A program made the position numbers and the translations under genes. From positions 1 through 64,000 of the forward strand of contig CAJHZI010000275.1 in assembly GCA_905160935.1 (NCBI GenBank): a stretch of DNA of 64,000 nt. The letters are read 5' to 3'. This document shows positions 17,440 to 31,041 of this stretch, piece after piece (the first letter of the stretch is position 1; each line of letters begins with the position of its first letter). The DNA is from Enchytraeus crypticus (Eukaryota; Annelida; Clitellata; Enchytraeida; Enchytraeidae). The notes under the pieces were generated by a model. The model did no database searches and had not been told where the DNA came from. It saw only the letters and a program-made list of their open reading frames with translations.

Positions 17440-17945
17440 TTCCGTTAACAACAACAACGACAACAACAACAACTATAATGCAGTTTTTCGTCAACAACAA
17501 TAACGGAATTAGAGGGCTGCAGTCATCCATGACAACATTGACACTATGGTGCCAAATCCAACCCGATGAGCAAAGTGTGGGGTTCAAAAACGGTGCAAGC
17601 CAAAATCCGGGAATTCAGTCCAAGGAAGGGTACTAGTGGAATGGAGGTTTACAAGTAGGTCTCAGTTCTTATGCAGTGCTTGAACATGAGAGCTCAAAGA
17701 GGAAAGACTTCAACCGTCTATGAAACTGCTGGTACAGAAGGATAGGATAATCAGGTGAAGATGAGGGGTAAGCAAAGTGGAAGGAAGAAAATTCCAGATC
17801 TAGGAGCAGCTAATGTGCTGGAAGGAGTAACGCAACGGCAATGCAACATCGAGCACTATTGAACAATTTACAAACCTACGAGCAAAAAATAAAGGGTCCA
17901 AAACGATGCAAAATTCAAAATCTAGAAAACCTGTCAAAAGGTACG
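17440..17945 (+). repeat. Dispersed repeat R1, long copy followed by short copy
   Basis: The first unit (17440-17840) starts with an ACAACAACAACGACAACAAC run and then follows 3478-3860 word for word with substitutions (CATGACAACATTG, GGTTCAAAAACGGTGCAAG, TCAACCGTCTATGAAACTG, ATTCCAGATCTAGGAGCAG). A second short unit (17840-17945) repeats ACATCGAGCACTATTG and GGTCCAAAACGATGCAAA. It lies about 115 bp upstream of the RPS29 start codon. Confidence 0.75.
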
Positions 17946-17998
17946 TACGTACGTACGTACTACTAAAAGTAACTATATATATATATATATATATATAT
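17941..17998. repeat. (GTAC)n then (TA)n microsatellites
   Basis: GTAC repeated about five times at 17941-17961, then TA at about 17974-17998. Confidence 0.9.
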
Positions 17999-18970
17999 TA
18001 TTGGAACGCTAAAATTAAATTAAGCTAGCTTTACGCACCTTATTATTAAAATAACACGACAGCACTGATCGAGTCATGAAGCAATTGAAGTTTGAGCTTG
18101 TTTAAGAGTCACTAAAATACCTAACTACAAATCGACGAATTAAGTTGTAGCCTATGTCTCCCGTCATCACGCTCTAAGCTATCTAATCGTCCTTCCCAGC
18201 ATGCTGCACCGTAGATCTGGAATTCTCTTAGACTTTCGCCTATACTCTTTGGAAGTCTTCAGTTGAATCGAATCGGCCTTTGCTTTCCTATGACTTCAAT
18301 GTTCCATATATAGGCATTCAGTTAATTTGAAAGCCTATGCAATGTATATATGCATGTAACATTTTCTATCTCTTTTTCACCCATGCAGAGTTGCGCGCCC
18401 AGCACGCAAACTCCCTTTTCCGTAATTTCATTAATTTTAATTTTAATTAATAAAGTAAAAGGTACAAAATTTACAACCAAATAATCAGTCCAATATTGAA
18501 CTTTTGAATTATTTTTGCCCACACACCAGCTGGGATTTGCAAAATAGTGTTTGTTGTTTTCATGGATGACATTAGCACTCTATAATTAATTGGTAATTTA
18601 CATTAATACAACACCGATATTAACATAATTGATCATTTTGCCGTATTGCCTGTAGTACATTCATGATCGATTATGTTCACATTGTTCACATGTTGCATTG
18701 TTCACCCTTACTCATCAGACATGTCAAAAATTATTGTTTATTGTTTACATGATCAATAATCATATGGTTCTATTTAAGAGAATTAAATGCGGTGATAATT
18801 CAATGAAAGCATAGATCCTTGTTGAAGCATCAAATTCATGTATAGATTTACGTCCTTAGTGATAAACTATCCATATTTGTTCACTGATTGCAGTTAAGTA
18901 ATTTTTTCAACTAATAGATTTACTTGACATATTGCCAAGCTGCGAAATCTCTGCAACCAGAAGCTGTTAA
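17999..18970. other. AT-rich intergenic stretch, no gene seen
   Basis: No conserved frame or known repeat was recognised. The region may include upstream sequence for RPS29 (minus) and the lipase gene (plus), but no promoter element can be assigned. Confidence 0.45.
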
Positions 18971-18974
18971 AAGA

Positions 18975-19115
18975 GGTAATGTTAACGTCAGTTTCCTCAC
19001 TCGAAAGCGATGTCAGTGACGGGCGAGCCCAAAATTTGAACCCCGCACATACTGATCCGCGGTCGAGTACCTTATCGACATCGCCACTGGCTCCAGCCGG
19101 TGGCGATGTCGATTT
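18975..19115 (-). repeat. tRNA-like SINE, family D
   Basis: GTTAACGTCAGTTTCCTCAC followed by AAAGCGATGTCAGTGACGGG and GAGCCCAAAATTTGAACC matches the heads of the segments at 41949 and 49316. In reverse orientation the GGTTCAAATTTTGGGCTCG word is a Pol III B-box-like sequence. Confidence 0.6.
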
Positions 19116-19189
19116 AATTTGTTTATTTACAACTCAGGTCTCAAACCATTTTATAATATCCTTTTGAGCCCTTTGCTCAAATATATATT

Positions 19190-19197
19190 CATATATA

Positions 19198-19266
<69 letters not shown>
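19190..19266. repeat. (TA)n microsatellite
   Basis: TA run of about 65 bp, flanked by TATATATTCATA words. Confidence 0.95.
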
Positions 19267-19275
<9 letters not shown>

Positions 19276-19663
19276 TCATATTTATATATTCATGTGCATT
19301 TGACCTTTTGAAACATTTGTAATTATTATTAGATTTATGAATAAATATGTAATATGAAACTTTGGTGCATCAAATATAATGCTCATTTTGGCAAGAGAAA
19401 AGTTACTGATGGGCTACTTTCAACTTGTATGGATGTCCTTTTTAATATAGATACTATTTGAGTAGCTAGTAAACTTTAGTTTAATTAATGTGAATACAGA
19501 ATCAATTGTTCCTACATACTAGTCGCATTAGGAATAAACGATGGCCAATTGAGGTAGTCATTACCATTTTCTTATTTACAATTCTCGATAGTTTTAGTGG
19601 TTTTGCTGCCAAATTCCATTCAAATGTTAATTTTTGTAGTAATCTGTCTGTTGTATTTTAGAA

Positions 19664-19879
19664 ATGAAGTCTGGTATTGTGGTGCAGTATTTTATCTTGC
19701 TAATTGCACATACCATTTCTGCAACACCAATTTACGAGGAACCTCTGTGGAGTGATCCTGATGTATATCGAAACATTGTATGTATTTTATTACTAGAACA
19801 TTATGTAAATACTTCTATGCTTGATGAGCATATTCATAAATATGCTTAAGCTTATAACTTTATTTAAGCATATATGTGC

Positions 19880-19924
<45 letters not shown>

Positions 19925-22900
19925 GTCTCTATCTCTCTCTCTAATGTTCTGTCACCTGCCAGAGCAGATACATATTCATATAAAGTACATATTCATATAT
20001 TTTGAATCTGTTTTCACTCTCCATAAAGAGCACTCCATAGATGAACAAATTACTCCCTTCATATAAGGCTAGGCCTTATGCATATCTTATGTAGCCTACA
20101 GCTTGGGCAAAATATGGCCACTGAGGTTGCTTCCCTTAACTTCTCAGTTCGGGCTTAGTACCTGCAGTCTCTTACGATACGTGCAGTTAACGTTTGGTCT
20201 ATTCTTCAGTGTCCCACACACAACATAGATCCGAAATATGTATGTCTAAGATTTGCACACTATTATTTAAAAGGAACACTTACTATTCATTTTCTCATTT
20301 TAAAAATTGACTTTGAGTATCAATAGAGTTTTATGCATATGATCTTACGTAGTAGTATGCACATTCTGTGTGGATGGGTAGTAACTTATTCAGATAACAG
20401 GTTTCATAAGTAACAGTTAATGACAATAGTAAATTCTGGTACCATAGTTTCGATATCAATAACAGTTAAAGATCTCATTGTGAAAGGAGACTATAGTCAG
20501 CCATTGGGTTATTATATTGACTCAATTTGCACTTCTTGCTTGTTCCATCTCTGCCAAATAGGTTATTCAAAAATGCCTTCTTCAAGAATCTCTTCACATA
20601 TTGATGAAGGCTTTCATCAGCAGTAAACTTTATTTCTTATAATAATATACTAGACTGTATTTCTTCTTCCACTGTATTAGCCTTCTGCATGGTACAAGTT
20701 AGTGTCTATTAGTTAAACTTCAAAGGATACTAAATGCTGCAGCATGTCTTGTTCCAGGCTAAATTAATATTGTCACATCATTCCTGTTGTGGGTTGACTA
20801 TACTGGTTCCAAATTCTGCAGTAACTAGAATACAAGCATTTTTGCTTTGTGTGTAAAATTCTACGTAGTGTAGAATATCAATGCTAGTATTTCAGTTCTG
20901 CTACAACAGAGCTCTTGTTCTAATCAGCTGCCTCTGGGATACTCCATGTTCCATGGATCAGAGCAAAGATGGGTTCCTGGTCTTCAAAATCTCTGGGCCA
21001 ACTGTCTAGAACAATCTTTCTGTCCATCTGTGACAGTCTAAGCTTTCCTTTTCAACTTTCCGAAGACAAAGCTGTTTTATTTGATTGTACTTGTAATGCT
21101 ATATGAGCTACTGTGGCGTGATATATAGAGTCTCGCTTTTATAAATTCGCTTATTATATAGAGTTTCTCTATTTATTAGTGTGGTTCTTATTGTTGTTCT
21201 CTCTGAATGGCAGCCAGTGTGCTTGCTTCTCATCTTTAAGTGGAATTTAACACCTTTAGTTTAGTTGTCAATAAATGAAGATAAGCAATGTCTAGCCTGG
21301 TTAGTACTTGAATGTATGACCACCTTGGAAGACCGAATGTTGACAGCTTTGAATGAAAAAATCCCCAGAATGTTGGATGGTTATTCTCAAAGCTGCGCTG
21401 GCTGCAATCTATGTGTTGTCAAAGGCAACAACTAAGTACTAATAACCATGGAGAGGAGGAGGAAATATAAAAATTTACAAAAACAGAAATTAAGCAAGGA
21501 AATCTGTGTAATGCTGCAGAATATCATGTATAACCAAATGAACAAAAATACCTCTGCACTGTGAAGAGGGGATTCTTAAGGTGCACATCCTCGTCTTTGA
21601 TAGATTCGTCGTTTTACTTGATTTGATGAGGAGATCATAAGGTTGTGATATTGTTTTAGCAATTCTGTGTATTATATTCGTTGTTACTGCTTGTTATTGA
21701 TGTTGTATTTCAGTTCTGTATGTATACTTTGTATTTATTGAGGTTACATGTTGCTTATGCTGCATGCAGTTGTGTGTATTGTATGTATTGTGACTGTGTT
21801 GTTTAATGTCATATTCTGTTGTTATATTACCCAGAGTGAACTGATACTCTCTAAGGGATATCCGTGTGAGAATCATGTGGTCTCAACCCCGGACGGGTTT
21901 AAACTCGACTTACAACGCATTCCTTGTGGTCGGCATTCAAAGTGTAAGCTAAATGGCGAGAGACCCACGGTTTTCCTACAACATGGATTGCTTGATTCTG
22001 CAGCAACGTGGGCCATGAACTCTGCAAACAACAGCTTTGGTATATATCCAATGTTGTCCATTTATCATCTCATTCTTAAAGTTGATATTAAGGTTTGAAA
22101 GTTACTTGAAGCTGTTGAACTAAACGCTATGATTTAGTCTCAGAGTGTTTAAAATATATAATGGACAATTAATATGAATTAAAGCTAGTTGGGAATGTAA
22201 ATATTTTATGTACTTACAGTAGTACATTTTAAATAAATTCATTTGTTTAATTCCACATATTGTATGCGTTATATTGTCTCTACTTTTTTATTTAAGTTTC
22301 TCTATAAGGAGCTTTGAAGTTTAATTATTCATGAGAATTGTAATTAAGTTGTTTTTGTGCCCTAATGTGCACAATATTCTCTATATTTTCGCAGCATTCA
22401 TGTTGGCTGATGCTGGATTTGATGTGTGGCTTGGTAATATCAGGGGCAATACTTACTCTCGCAGCCATCGTACGCTCTCTCCAAATGACAAAGAGTTTTG
22501 GGCGTGGAGGTAATTTATACATAAATTTAACTCAAAGAGGATTTCGTGTAGTTGATTATGCATGGTGTACTGGATCGGGAGTTCAGTTGTTTGTTAAATC
22601 AGCCATATTAGCCCCTAGATGTTATATAGGGTAATTCTTGAATTTTCTAATTTTTTTAGGAATGGATATTATTAGCCATGGTGAACAAGGCAGTATAAGA
22701 GCATAAACTAGAACTTTTTAGAATGTTCAAGTACCTATCAGTATCAAGTATCTATCTTACTTGAAGAAAATAATAATAATGTTAAATTCTACTATTTTAA
22801 AATATCTTTACAGTGCTCAAACCAAACTGTACTGGCAAATCATAATCCTTATGTTGACTTAGATTTCTTCTCTGATTGTGATCAGTTACAGGATTCATCG

Positions 22901-25900
22901 GGTATTAAAAGAGTAAAATAGAACCTCCTTCATCAAGTCTAAATATTGAACTCTATTCTAACAAGAAACATTTAATGTTTAACTAACTTTAACAAATTGC
23001 TGTTAAATAATATTTATAGAATGCAAGTATATTAGCTTCTAATCTGAATATTGATTTTAGTATTAAATATGGTAACATAGTACTTAATGCTAGATATTCC
23101 CTGCTGATAGCTAGATCTCGAGTTGATGCATAATTCGTAGAAGTTTAAGTAAGATGTCTAAATAATTAAATTTAACAATAATTTAAGTAAGAATGTCTAA
23201 ATAGCGTTGGGGTAACGTCATGAATTTTTAAATGACTGATCGTGAGGTGAATTGAACCCTCGTGGACTCGAATCCCAGCCGTGCTGATCAGAGATTAAAA
23301 TCTCGAACATTCACTGAACTGGTTATACGGAAAGTAGACTAAATTGCCTAACGGTTTAAATATGTGGTATTAAAAGTGATAGATATCAACATATAGTTGA
23401 TCATTTCATTATAATGCATATTTACTTTACTTTTTAAGATTTAAATTTTTATTGATTTTTTTGTACAGTTGGGACGAAATGGCAGAATATGATTTACCAA
23501 CTATGATAAACTATGCTCTGAAACATACTTTACAAGATCAGTTGTATTACGTGGGACATTCTCAGGGTACAATGATTGCATTTGCAAGGCTCTCAACTGA
23601 TAGTGATCTATCTAGAAAGGTTTTATGATTATGCTTATTTACTATGTGTAGGCCCTGTAAGGGTAGGGATATTCATGAATAGGCCAACTGCTAACTGCAG
23701 GCAGAGGATGTCAACTCACATATGACTGTAGAAAGAGTTTTGTCAAACTTTCTAAGTTATTACTACTATAACGCTGTTATTACCACTGTAACGGTGCTAT
23801 TACTAACTGCTACTGCTGCTGTTATTAATTTGTTGATACTTTTTTGCTGACATGTGATTAGGGTTTCAGTAAAATTCGTACATGATTGGGGTTTCAGTAA
23901 TATTCGTATGTGTATGCCTATCAGAGAAGCCTTTCTGTAGCGTTGAGCTTTGGAATTTTTCGAATGAGAATAAAAATTAATCTGTTGGTATTATTTTGAC
24001 TTTTTATTTAGAACATATCAGTGTTAAGTACAAATTAAAGTCTGATATAAAGTGACATTACAATTGACTTAGAAGCAGTGTTTTGCTTTGATATATAAAT
24101 ATATTTATATCATTAAAATATCTAATACTTTTAGTGAGTTATTTTTGTATTTTATTTTTAATTGATAAGTATATATTACTTGCCATTACTTACTTTTCAT
24201 ATTATTTAAAACTTATGTAACTGCCTTTGAGATATTGACGAATCTCTTTGCAGATTAAGGCGTTCTTTGCCCTTGGACCGGTTGCTACTGTGGGACATAT
24301 TAAGGGTGCTATGTACGAACTCAGTCTAATAGCAAAAGAATTGAAGGTTAGTTTTCATTAGTTAATTTCTATTTTGTAGAAAGCTACCGAGATATTATAC
24401 GTATATATTAGTTCTACAATACTAGATATATTAGTTCTGCAGTATTATAATGATCCATATTGAAGTGTCATATTCTTTGAAAAACATGTTATAGATGGGC
24501 GTAGAATATCATTTAAATATTCTGTAATTAATTCTGAATTAATTATTTTATTTAATATTTAATATTCCTTTTTTCAGATGTTTTTGGAATTGTTTGGCCA
24601 GCATGAATTCCTTCCTAGTGGTAAAGTAATGCAATTTCTTGCATCTAAAATCTGTGACCACTGGATCAGCAGACCTATCTGTGAGAATATACTCTTCCTA
24701 ATGACTGGGTTTAATGGAAAAGAATTCGACAAGGTATTGTTCTTGATCTTGTTTAAGTTTATTTCGTTGTACAAATGGTCAGAATAGTATGTTGTGGTTA
24801 AATTGTAGTAGTTGGTTAGTTTTTATACAATATCATCATCATCTTCCCTTCAATCCCAGTTTAACTGGGGTCGAGATACAAGTAGTCCTTCTCAACTTCT
24901 CTCTGTCCCATACCATATCATAAGTCAATCCATTAATTTTCCATTCGTTTTAGAAAATGTTGTAGTAATTGTTGGAGTCTAGGTGCTCACCAACCAAATA
25001 CCATTTCTGACGTTGGTTTATTGATATATTGATACAAATTAAAACCTCTGCCAGATTGGTTCATAAAAGTACACAAATGTTTTATACAAGTTTGAAAATA
25101 ATAATTTTTAGTTAAAATATTTTTAAAAGGGTATTTTATATTAAATGTGTTGGTGATATTTATATTTTACGTAGTGTTGAAATGGGGACTCGTGTAAGAT
25201 CGCCCTTCTCTATGAAATGTACTTTATTGGTCAAGTTTTTTAATATGCTTTCTTATATTTATTCTCTGTAATTTTGGATATTACAGTACTTCATGCTGAT
25301 ATTGCATGATATCCTTAAATAGATTTCCACTCCTAAAAATTCCACTGTTGCGTAAATATAATGAATTCTAAGTATGAATCTGCTTCACTGTTGTAGGTTT
25401 TAACCATTTTATAACCTACCGGACCAAAAATAAATTGTATTATATAATTAAGTAGTTAATTATATTGACTTGGAGAAGATGTATGCTACCTTCTCCGAAA
25501 ATAAAGGAATCGATTATATGTATATTATTATTTTATTTACATCTTATTTAATTTGATTTTCGTACAGACAAGACTGCCAGTGTATCTAGCGCACACTCCT
25601 GCTGGCACTTCTGTACAGAACATCATGCACTTCGCTCAGGTTGCTCAAGTTTGATAGTATTTAAATGACTAATTAATTAATTAATTTAAATTAATGACTA
25701 ATTTCATTTTAGTAATTGCTCCTTATAATAAGGAGCTTTATAGTTGTAATTGTTTCAATAACAATCTAATATACAACTGGAATGCAGATATAATACGTAA
25801 ATCATATTATTCTGTATATCCTGTCCATGCTAGGGAATAGGGATGTAATCTGTTTTTATATGTTCCAGTAAAAAGTCTGATCGACTGAATATATTTGACC

Positions 25901-27905
25901 GTAATAAACATGCATTTGAATTTAGATCTTAACTATTTACTTTATTATTAAATTTTTGAAGTTTGCTAAGTTTTGAGTCGACCGAAAATGTTGACTGTTA
26001 TAAGCTCATATTTTAATTTAGATCTTAGGTATTTACTTTTGAATTAATTTTTTGAAGTCGACTAAGTTTTAAGTGCATTTAAATGATATTTGTAAATGTT
26101 CGGACACATGTCCGCACCTTCGGGTCTTCTCTGTCCCATTTCACTGTACATGCATTTCTTGTGTATGGCTGGCTTTGAGTGAAAGCTTTTGTGAAACTAC
26201 CTTGGAGTGAAATACACATGATCCTGAATCTGTTTAATCTTGATTTCAGATGGTCAAATCAGGAGAGTTTCAGAAATTTGATTTTGGTAGCAAAGAACTG
26301 AATATGCTGCACTATAATCAGGTAACTTCGATGTCAGTTTATCTTTTGTTGAATAATTTATTATTGGCTTTGTTGTACGTAATTTTGCTTTGCATTTGTA
26401 GAATTAAGACAATTTTTACATTATTATACATGATTAAATTGGCCTTAGAATATTTAATTAAATCAGTTATTTAGATATTTTCTATTTCTTTTATACTGAT
26501 ATTTTGCATATTAAGATTATTGTGCAATATTTGTTGTGAGATACTTTCTTGGTATGAGAATAGTGGATTACCTGATTTGATTTCTGAATTTAGATCCTGT
26601 GCCCACGTTTCCTTTTTCTGATTAACACAGACAAATTTACTAATGCTTACTTTCAGGCAGCTAAATCCCCTGCAAAATTATTTCTGTATGCTACCGTAGT
26701 CATTTATTAAATTAAGTCATTTACGACATTTAGCACTGTGAACCAAAGGAAATTGGTAATGGAATTTTGACATTGAGAATAATATAGAGAATAGTGAAAC
26801 CCTACAAAGTCTGTAATGACAATATCAGTCAAAAAATTAAAGATTTAACTTAAAAGTTTAAAAAATTAAACTTGGCTCTGACTCACCATATTATAGTTGT
26901 ATTAAATGAAATCAAGAATGCCAAAACCTACTATTTATTGGAATGTTACTTACTGGTATTGTGGTATATTGTCTACATGATGTATATGTTTGCAGACCTC
27001 GCCACCATTGTATAATGTATCTGCAGTCACTGTACCCACATATTTATATTCAGCGAGTGGAGACTATCTGGCTGATCCAAAGGTTTCAAATTCTAAACTA
27101 TTTCTTATTTTTCTAACCTGAAATGTACTTGGACCTTAAACATGACCACTCAATCAGATGAAACTGATGGGGTAGTGAGTGATAAATCATCTCCTAATCC
27201 ACATTTGTGTTACTAATTTATTTTCAGAGAAGAAAACCCGAACTATTTATTATGTTTTCTGGTAAAAAGCAGAAATATATTGAGAAATATCTTTCTAGTA
27301 AGTTAACTAATATAGAGTTGTAGTATTTAAAACGTCATCTTCAGGATTTATAATAATAATAATAAATAAATAAATAAAATAAATAATAATTAAAAAAAAA
27401 TAAACAAATAATAATAATAATATAAGAAAATTATTATATTATTTTAATAAACTAGAAATTAATTTGATTATTATGTTTCTTATTTCTGTCAAGTTCCTCA
27501 TTGAATAGACCTATGCTAACTTATACAAAGTCACTTTTCTGATAGGTGTTGTTTTAAGTTCTCATTTCTCTGCAAAACGATTGTAGTGCTTAACTTTATG
27601 AATTTTATTTACAATCATTACTAATTAGTTAGATATAGTTGTACATTATACGGTGTAGAATTTGAATGAAGGTTGTTAGAGACATGTTTGACATTGACTT
27701 GAATGTGAAAGTAGAAGTTCATTCTTTATTATTATTGTTATTATTGAATTATGATCAGGATGTTGCTGAACTCGTTTCAAGGCTGCACTGTGTTAAAGAG
27801 CACACAAACTTCGACACTTGGGAACATCTGGATTTTGTCTGGGGACTCAACGCTCATTCGCTGCTGTACAATAAAATCATCAGTATTATGAAGTCATTGC
27901 CTTAA
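19664..27905 (+). CDS. Acid lipase family (LIPA/LIPF-like) enzyme, ten coding exons
   Basis: A secreted or lysosomal alpha/beta-hydrolase of the acid lipase family, which hydrolyses cholesteryl esters or triglycerides. Coding exons: 19664-19777, 21835-22039, 22395-22509, 23469-23619, 24254-24346, 24578-24733, 25568-25639, 26250-26321, 26996-27082, 27759-27905. They sum to 1,212 nt in frame: 403 aa against about 399 for human LIPA. Exon 1 encodes a hydrophobic signal peptide. Exon 2 has the partially conserved GYPCE start and oxyanion loop LQHGLLDS. Exon 3 has [20 protein letters not shown]. Exon 4 carries the nucleophile serine in GHSQGT. Exon 9 holds the catalytic Asp (DYLADPK) and exon 10 the catalytic His (EHLDFVWG). 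All three catalytic residues are present, so activity is likely. The sequence does not decide between lysosomal (LIPA) and digestive (LIPF/lip3) function. Introns contain SINE, family B and non-LTR relics. Confidence 0.93.
19884..19970. repeat. (CT)n tract with shared 3' flank
   Basis: The CT run (19884-19942) is followed by TAATGTTCTGTCACCTGCCA, similar to the flank of the CT run at 33652 (TAGTGTTCTGCCAAGTGGCA). It lies in lipase intron 1. Confidence 0.75.
20700..21130 (+). mobile_element. Decayed CR1/L2-like non-LTR retrotransposon 3' end
   Basis: Read with frameshifts and stops, the plus strand resembles the C-terminal end of CR1/L2-type reverse transcriptases ([12 protein letters not shown], then [20 protein letters not shown], then a short FNFPKTKLF segment). 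It lies in lipase intron 1. Recognition rests on pattern only. Confidence 0.5.
23202..23409 (+). repeat. tRNA-derived SINE, family A
   Basis: About 205 bp. It begins with an A-box-like TAGCGTTGGGG, has a B-box-like GGACTCGAATCCCAGC about 65 bp later, and ends in GTGATAGATATCAACATA...GATCATTTCA. Copies on the other strand are at 35699-35905, 41224-41412 and 55203-55412. It lies in lipase intron 3. Confidence 0.8.
24835..25028. repeat. Dispersed repeat family B
   Basis: CATCATCATC, then CAATCCCAGTTTAACTGGGG, CTCTCTGTCCCATACCATAT, CACCAACCAAATACC and TTTCTGACGTTGGTTTA; the same order as at 6545 and 40902. It lies in lipase intron 6. Confidence 0.75.
27343..27432. repeat. (AAT/AAAT)n low-complexity DNA
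   Basis: A run of AAT and AAAT units in the last lipase intron. Confidence 0.85.
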
Positions 27906-29535
27906 CTTACAGTGTATTTTTGTTGCTACTAAGCTATGTTTCAGTACTCCTTTTCTATTTGGTCAATGCTTAGTTATAGCTCGGTGCTTTTTTATATTTT
28001 TCTACTAGGCACATGTTATCTTTCTCTCTCTCTGTTTTTTCATTTCCTATAAACAAGTAACTTTTCGCCTCTAATGCAGCATACGTCGTGAAATTGTCTA
28101 AATCATTACAATGTACAAAGTAGTATGGATGGGATAATGGTATTACGATGGACACATACCGTTGTTTGTAGAGTGGATTAATTTGTGCAATCATGCTGAC
28201 TGCATCGTGCAAGTAATGCTTTTCACAATCACATTTAAAGGCGACACAGAGAAGTGTTGATATATGGCATTAAATTAATAAGCGTAGATCGTTTTAATCA
28301 TTGTTGCGAAGTTATTACTAACCTGATTTTATTTAAGCTAATTTACAGTTCATTAATGCTATTTTGTTAATGATGTTTTAGTGGAAAAGTGTTGCTATGA
28401 TACATTAAAGTTTAAAAATTAAATTTAGCACTACTGTGGCATGTTTCATAAAGCAGCACGTACATAAATGTACTTATTATTATTATTGAATTGTGAAACG
28501 TTGTGTTTTATTAACAGTAATTGCTGTGTCTTAAGCTAATTTGTACTTTTATTGATGCTATTTTGTTACAAATATTAGTAGATGTTGTATTAGAAGAATA
28601 GAATCTATTGAGTATGTATGTGTATCCAAAGATTTTAACGCAGTATTACTAATTACATTTATAATTTGATAAATATTATGTCACTATTTTACTCAAGCCA
28701 TTTTAATTACATTTACAATTGAATAAGTTTCGTGTGTCATTATTTTACTCGTTGTTTCTCCTTCAGTTGGTTTGGATGTATTGGTTGATGGTTGTAGCTG
28801 TACGTAATGTTGTAGCGTAATTTAGAGATTTTTCGTTTTCAATGCAAATCTAGCTATGAATTACTCAAGATTATTTTCATTATAATACTGTTGTTTGTAA
28901 TACAGTTTGTTTTATATGACGTATACCTTTTTTGCATTATTTGTCCTCATCTATTGTTAGGTGAACGCTAAGTGTGACATCAGTTTCATTTATCGAAGGA
29001 AAATTAGTGACGAATTTGAACTGTGTACCTACAGCTCTGCAGCTGAGCTTGATGCTAGTCGATCATACCACTTGCTCAACCATTGTGCATGTTATCTGTT
29101 GCATTCGTCACATTTCTATGTCGTACAAATCATTTCATAGCGTTATAGTTTGATAAAACATCGACACTTTTGATCAATATTAAATCTTAACTAATCCAGG
29201 ATTGCTAGTATTGCACAAGGTAGAAGATATATTCGACAGTTTACACCATGGGCGCGAGTAACTTATTATATAAATTGATTACCCATAGATGAGTTGAAGA
29301 CTGATGGAGATCTATTTGAAATAATAATAAAACTAGACATAGAAATAACAACTTGAAGCTCTGTTAATAGAGAAATGCTGCCTAGATTTTGGGGTGTCAC
29401 GTGGTCACTTTTCGCATTCAAATTCCACACCTACTATGCATAGCTACACTGACATGCTATTCGAGCAAGAAACTGACATTTAACTTGGCTTTGGTTTTTA
29501 GCTATTGTGCTGGTAATTTGTTAAGGAATATTTTG
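27906..29535. other. Intergenic DNA after the lipase gene
   Basis: Near 27906 this is presumably lipase 3' UTR. About 28955-29095 (AACGCTAAGTGTGACATCAG, later AATTTGAACTGTGTACC) looks like a diverged copy of the SINE-like family C/D. No gene was seen in the rest. Confidence 0.4.
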
Positions 29536-30120
29536 GTTAAAACATTCAGTACAGAGCAATGTGACAAGGAAATAAACAGAAGAATAGCCATGGCTAAGGA
29601 GACATATAACAGAATGTCAAAGACTTTTAGAAGCCATGAATTATCAATTGATACCAAAAAAAGACTTCTTCAATGCTACATTCAACCAATATTGTTATAT
29701 GGAAGTGAAGTTTGGACAATCTCTTCTGTAATGGAATCGAAACTTGAGGCAACAGAGATGTGGTTCTATAGAAGAATGCTGCGTATATCTTATAAAGACC
29801 ACATTAAAAATGAAGATGTTCTACAAAGAATGTCAACTTGTCGTGACCTTTTGAACCGAATACGACGACAATAGATGAAATTTTTCGGACACATTATGCG
29901 GAACAAAATAGTTGAAAATACCGTAGTGACAGAAATAATAGAAGGAAAAAGATGCAAGGGTCGACAACGAATGACGTTTATTAAGAGTCTTAGCAAATGG
30001 ATGCAGTTAACTGAAACAGAGATGATCAGAGCAACAATGAACAGAGACATATGGAGGAATATGACCATGACCGCCCAGGCTTGGAACAGGCACGGCACTT
30101 AAAGAAGAAGAAGAAGAAGA
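29536..30120 (+). mobile_element. Non-LTR retrotransposon 3' end with (AAG)n tail
   Basis: The plus-strand frame encodes the post-catalytic part of an invertebrate reverse transcriptase: FSTEQCDKEINRRIAMAKET, then TKKRLLQCYIQPILLYGSEV and FYRRMLRISYKDHI. After one in-frame TAG (29872-29874) it goes on with MKFFGHIMR, IIEGKRCKGRQR and AQAWNRHGT. The element ends with TTAAAGAAGAAGAAGAAGAA, a microsatellite-like tail common for this class. It is 5'-truncated and inactive. The same protein segment, more decayed, recurs at 37500-37790 and 57980-58430. Confidence 0.88.
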
Positions 30121-31041
30121 CAGAGCAATGTGTAGTACAGTACTCTAATGAGATTTCACTTAAAAAATTATATTTCTAGAAACAAAATAAAAATGTTATT
30201 ATGCTATTTCTAACAATGTAATTTTGTTCATTGTTTTTTAATAACCATACGGATTTTTTTACATCTTGGGTATTTTTAATTTAATAATAGAAAGGTTACA
30301 CGTCCGTTTTATCACCTAAAGATGAACAATTAGGGACGTCCCTGCATCTTCTAACTTCAAAGCAACTGGAAAAAAACATTGGGAATGAGAGAGTATAATA
30401 AAATAAAAATTTTCCAGAAAAACATTAACATATATTTTACATAAATTAGCTGAACTCTCTAAAATAGAAACGACAAAATAATTCTGAGCGTCAATAAACA
30501 TATTTAATATCTTAACATCAGAAATTTAAATACATCACCACCACACACAAACACATTACACTGGAATAGTTTAACAGATCACAACGATTAGCACGACACT
30601 CTGGCACAACAATTACGTAGTGAATCTCACGAGGAGCAACCCCGCGGGGCGGGGGTGATCCGCGGGGCAGAGAAGCCACACGAGGAAAGCTTAAATTAAA
30701 TTAAATTTTGATTAAAAGTTATATACAAAAGTGTCACAAACTGAGGAAAAGAAGTTCAGTTAGAATGTGATGGATGCATGGATTTAAAAAATAAATTTGC
30801 TGCTTCGATAAAGAATTATATGAAAACTTTTCAATTTGAGAAAACATTAACAGCTTAATTTAAGGACAATTTTTAGACTTCACTATCCAACAAATTATGT
30901 GACTGGTTGAGGAACCAACGTGTATTTACCAGAAACAGTACATCAATATGACAAACCCGATAAGGGTAACCACTGTATCAAATGAAGATGATTTGAGAAC
31001 CATGTCATTAAATGAACAAAAACCTTAACAAACTAAAATAT
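30121..31041. other. Intergenic DNA, family C trace and a GC-rich patch
   Basis: About 30296-30370 (ACGTCCGTTTTATCACC, later GGGACGTCCCTGC) resembles family C. At 30630-30680 is an isolated GC-rich patch (CCCCGCGGGGCGGGGG, then CCGCGGGGC). The end nearest 31041 is probably the 3' UTR of the minus-strand UBIAD1 gene. Confidence 0.45.

Noticed and set aside
27225..27300. Extra lipase exon between 27082 and 27759
   Set aside because: An AG acceptor is present but the sequence has no lipase similarity, and exon 9 joins exon 10 directly in the right phase (ADPK|DVAEL).
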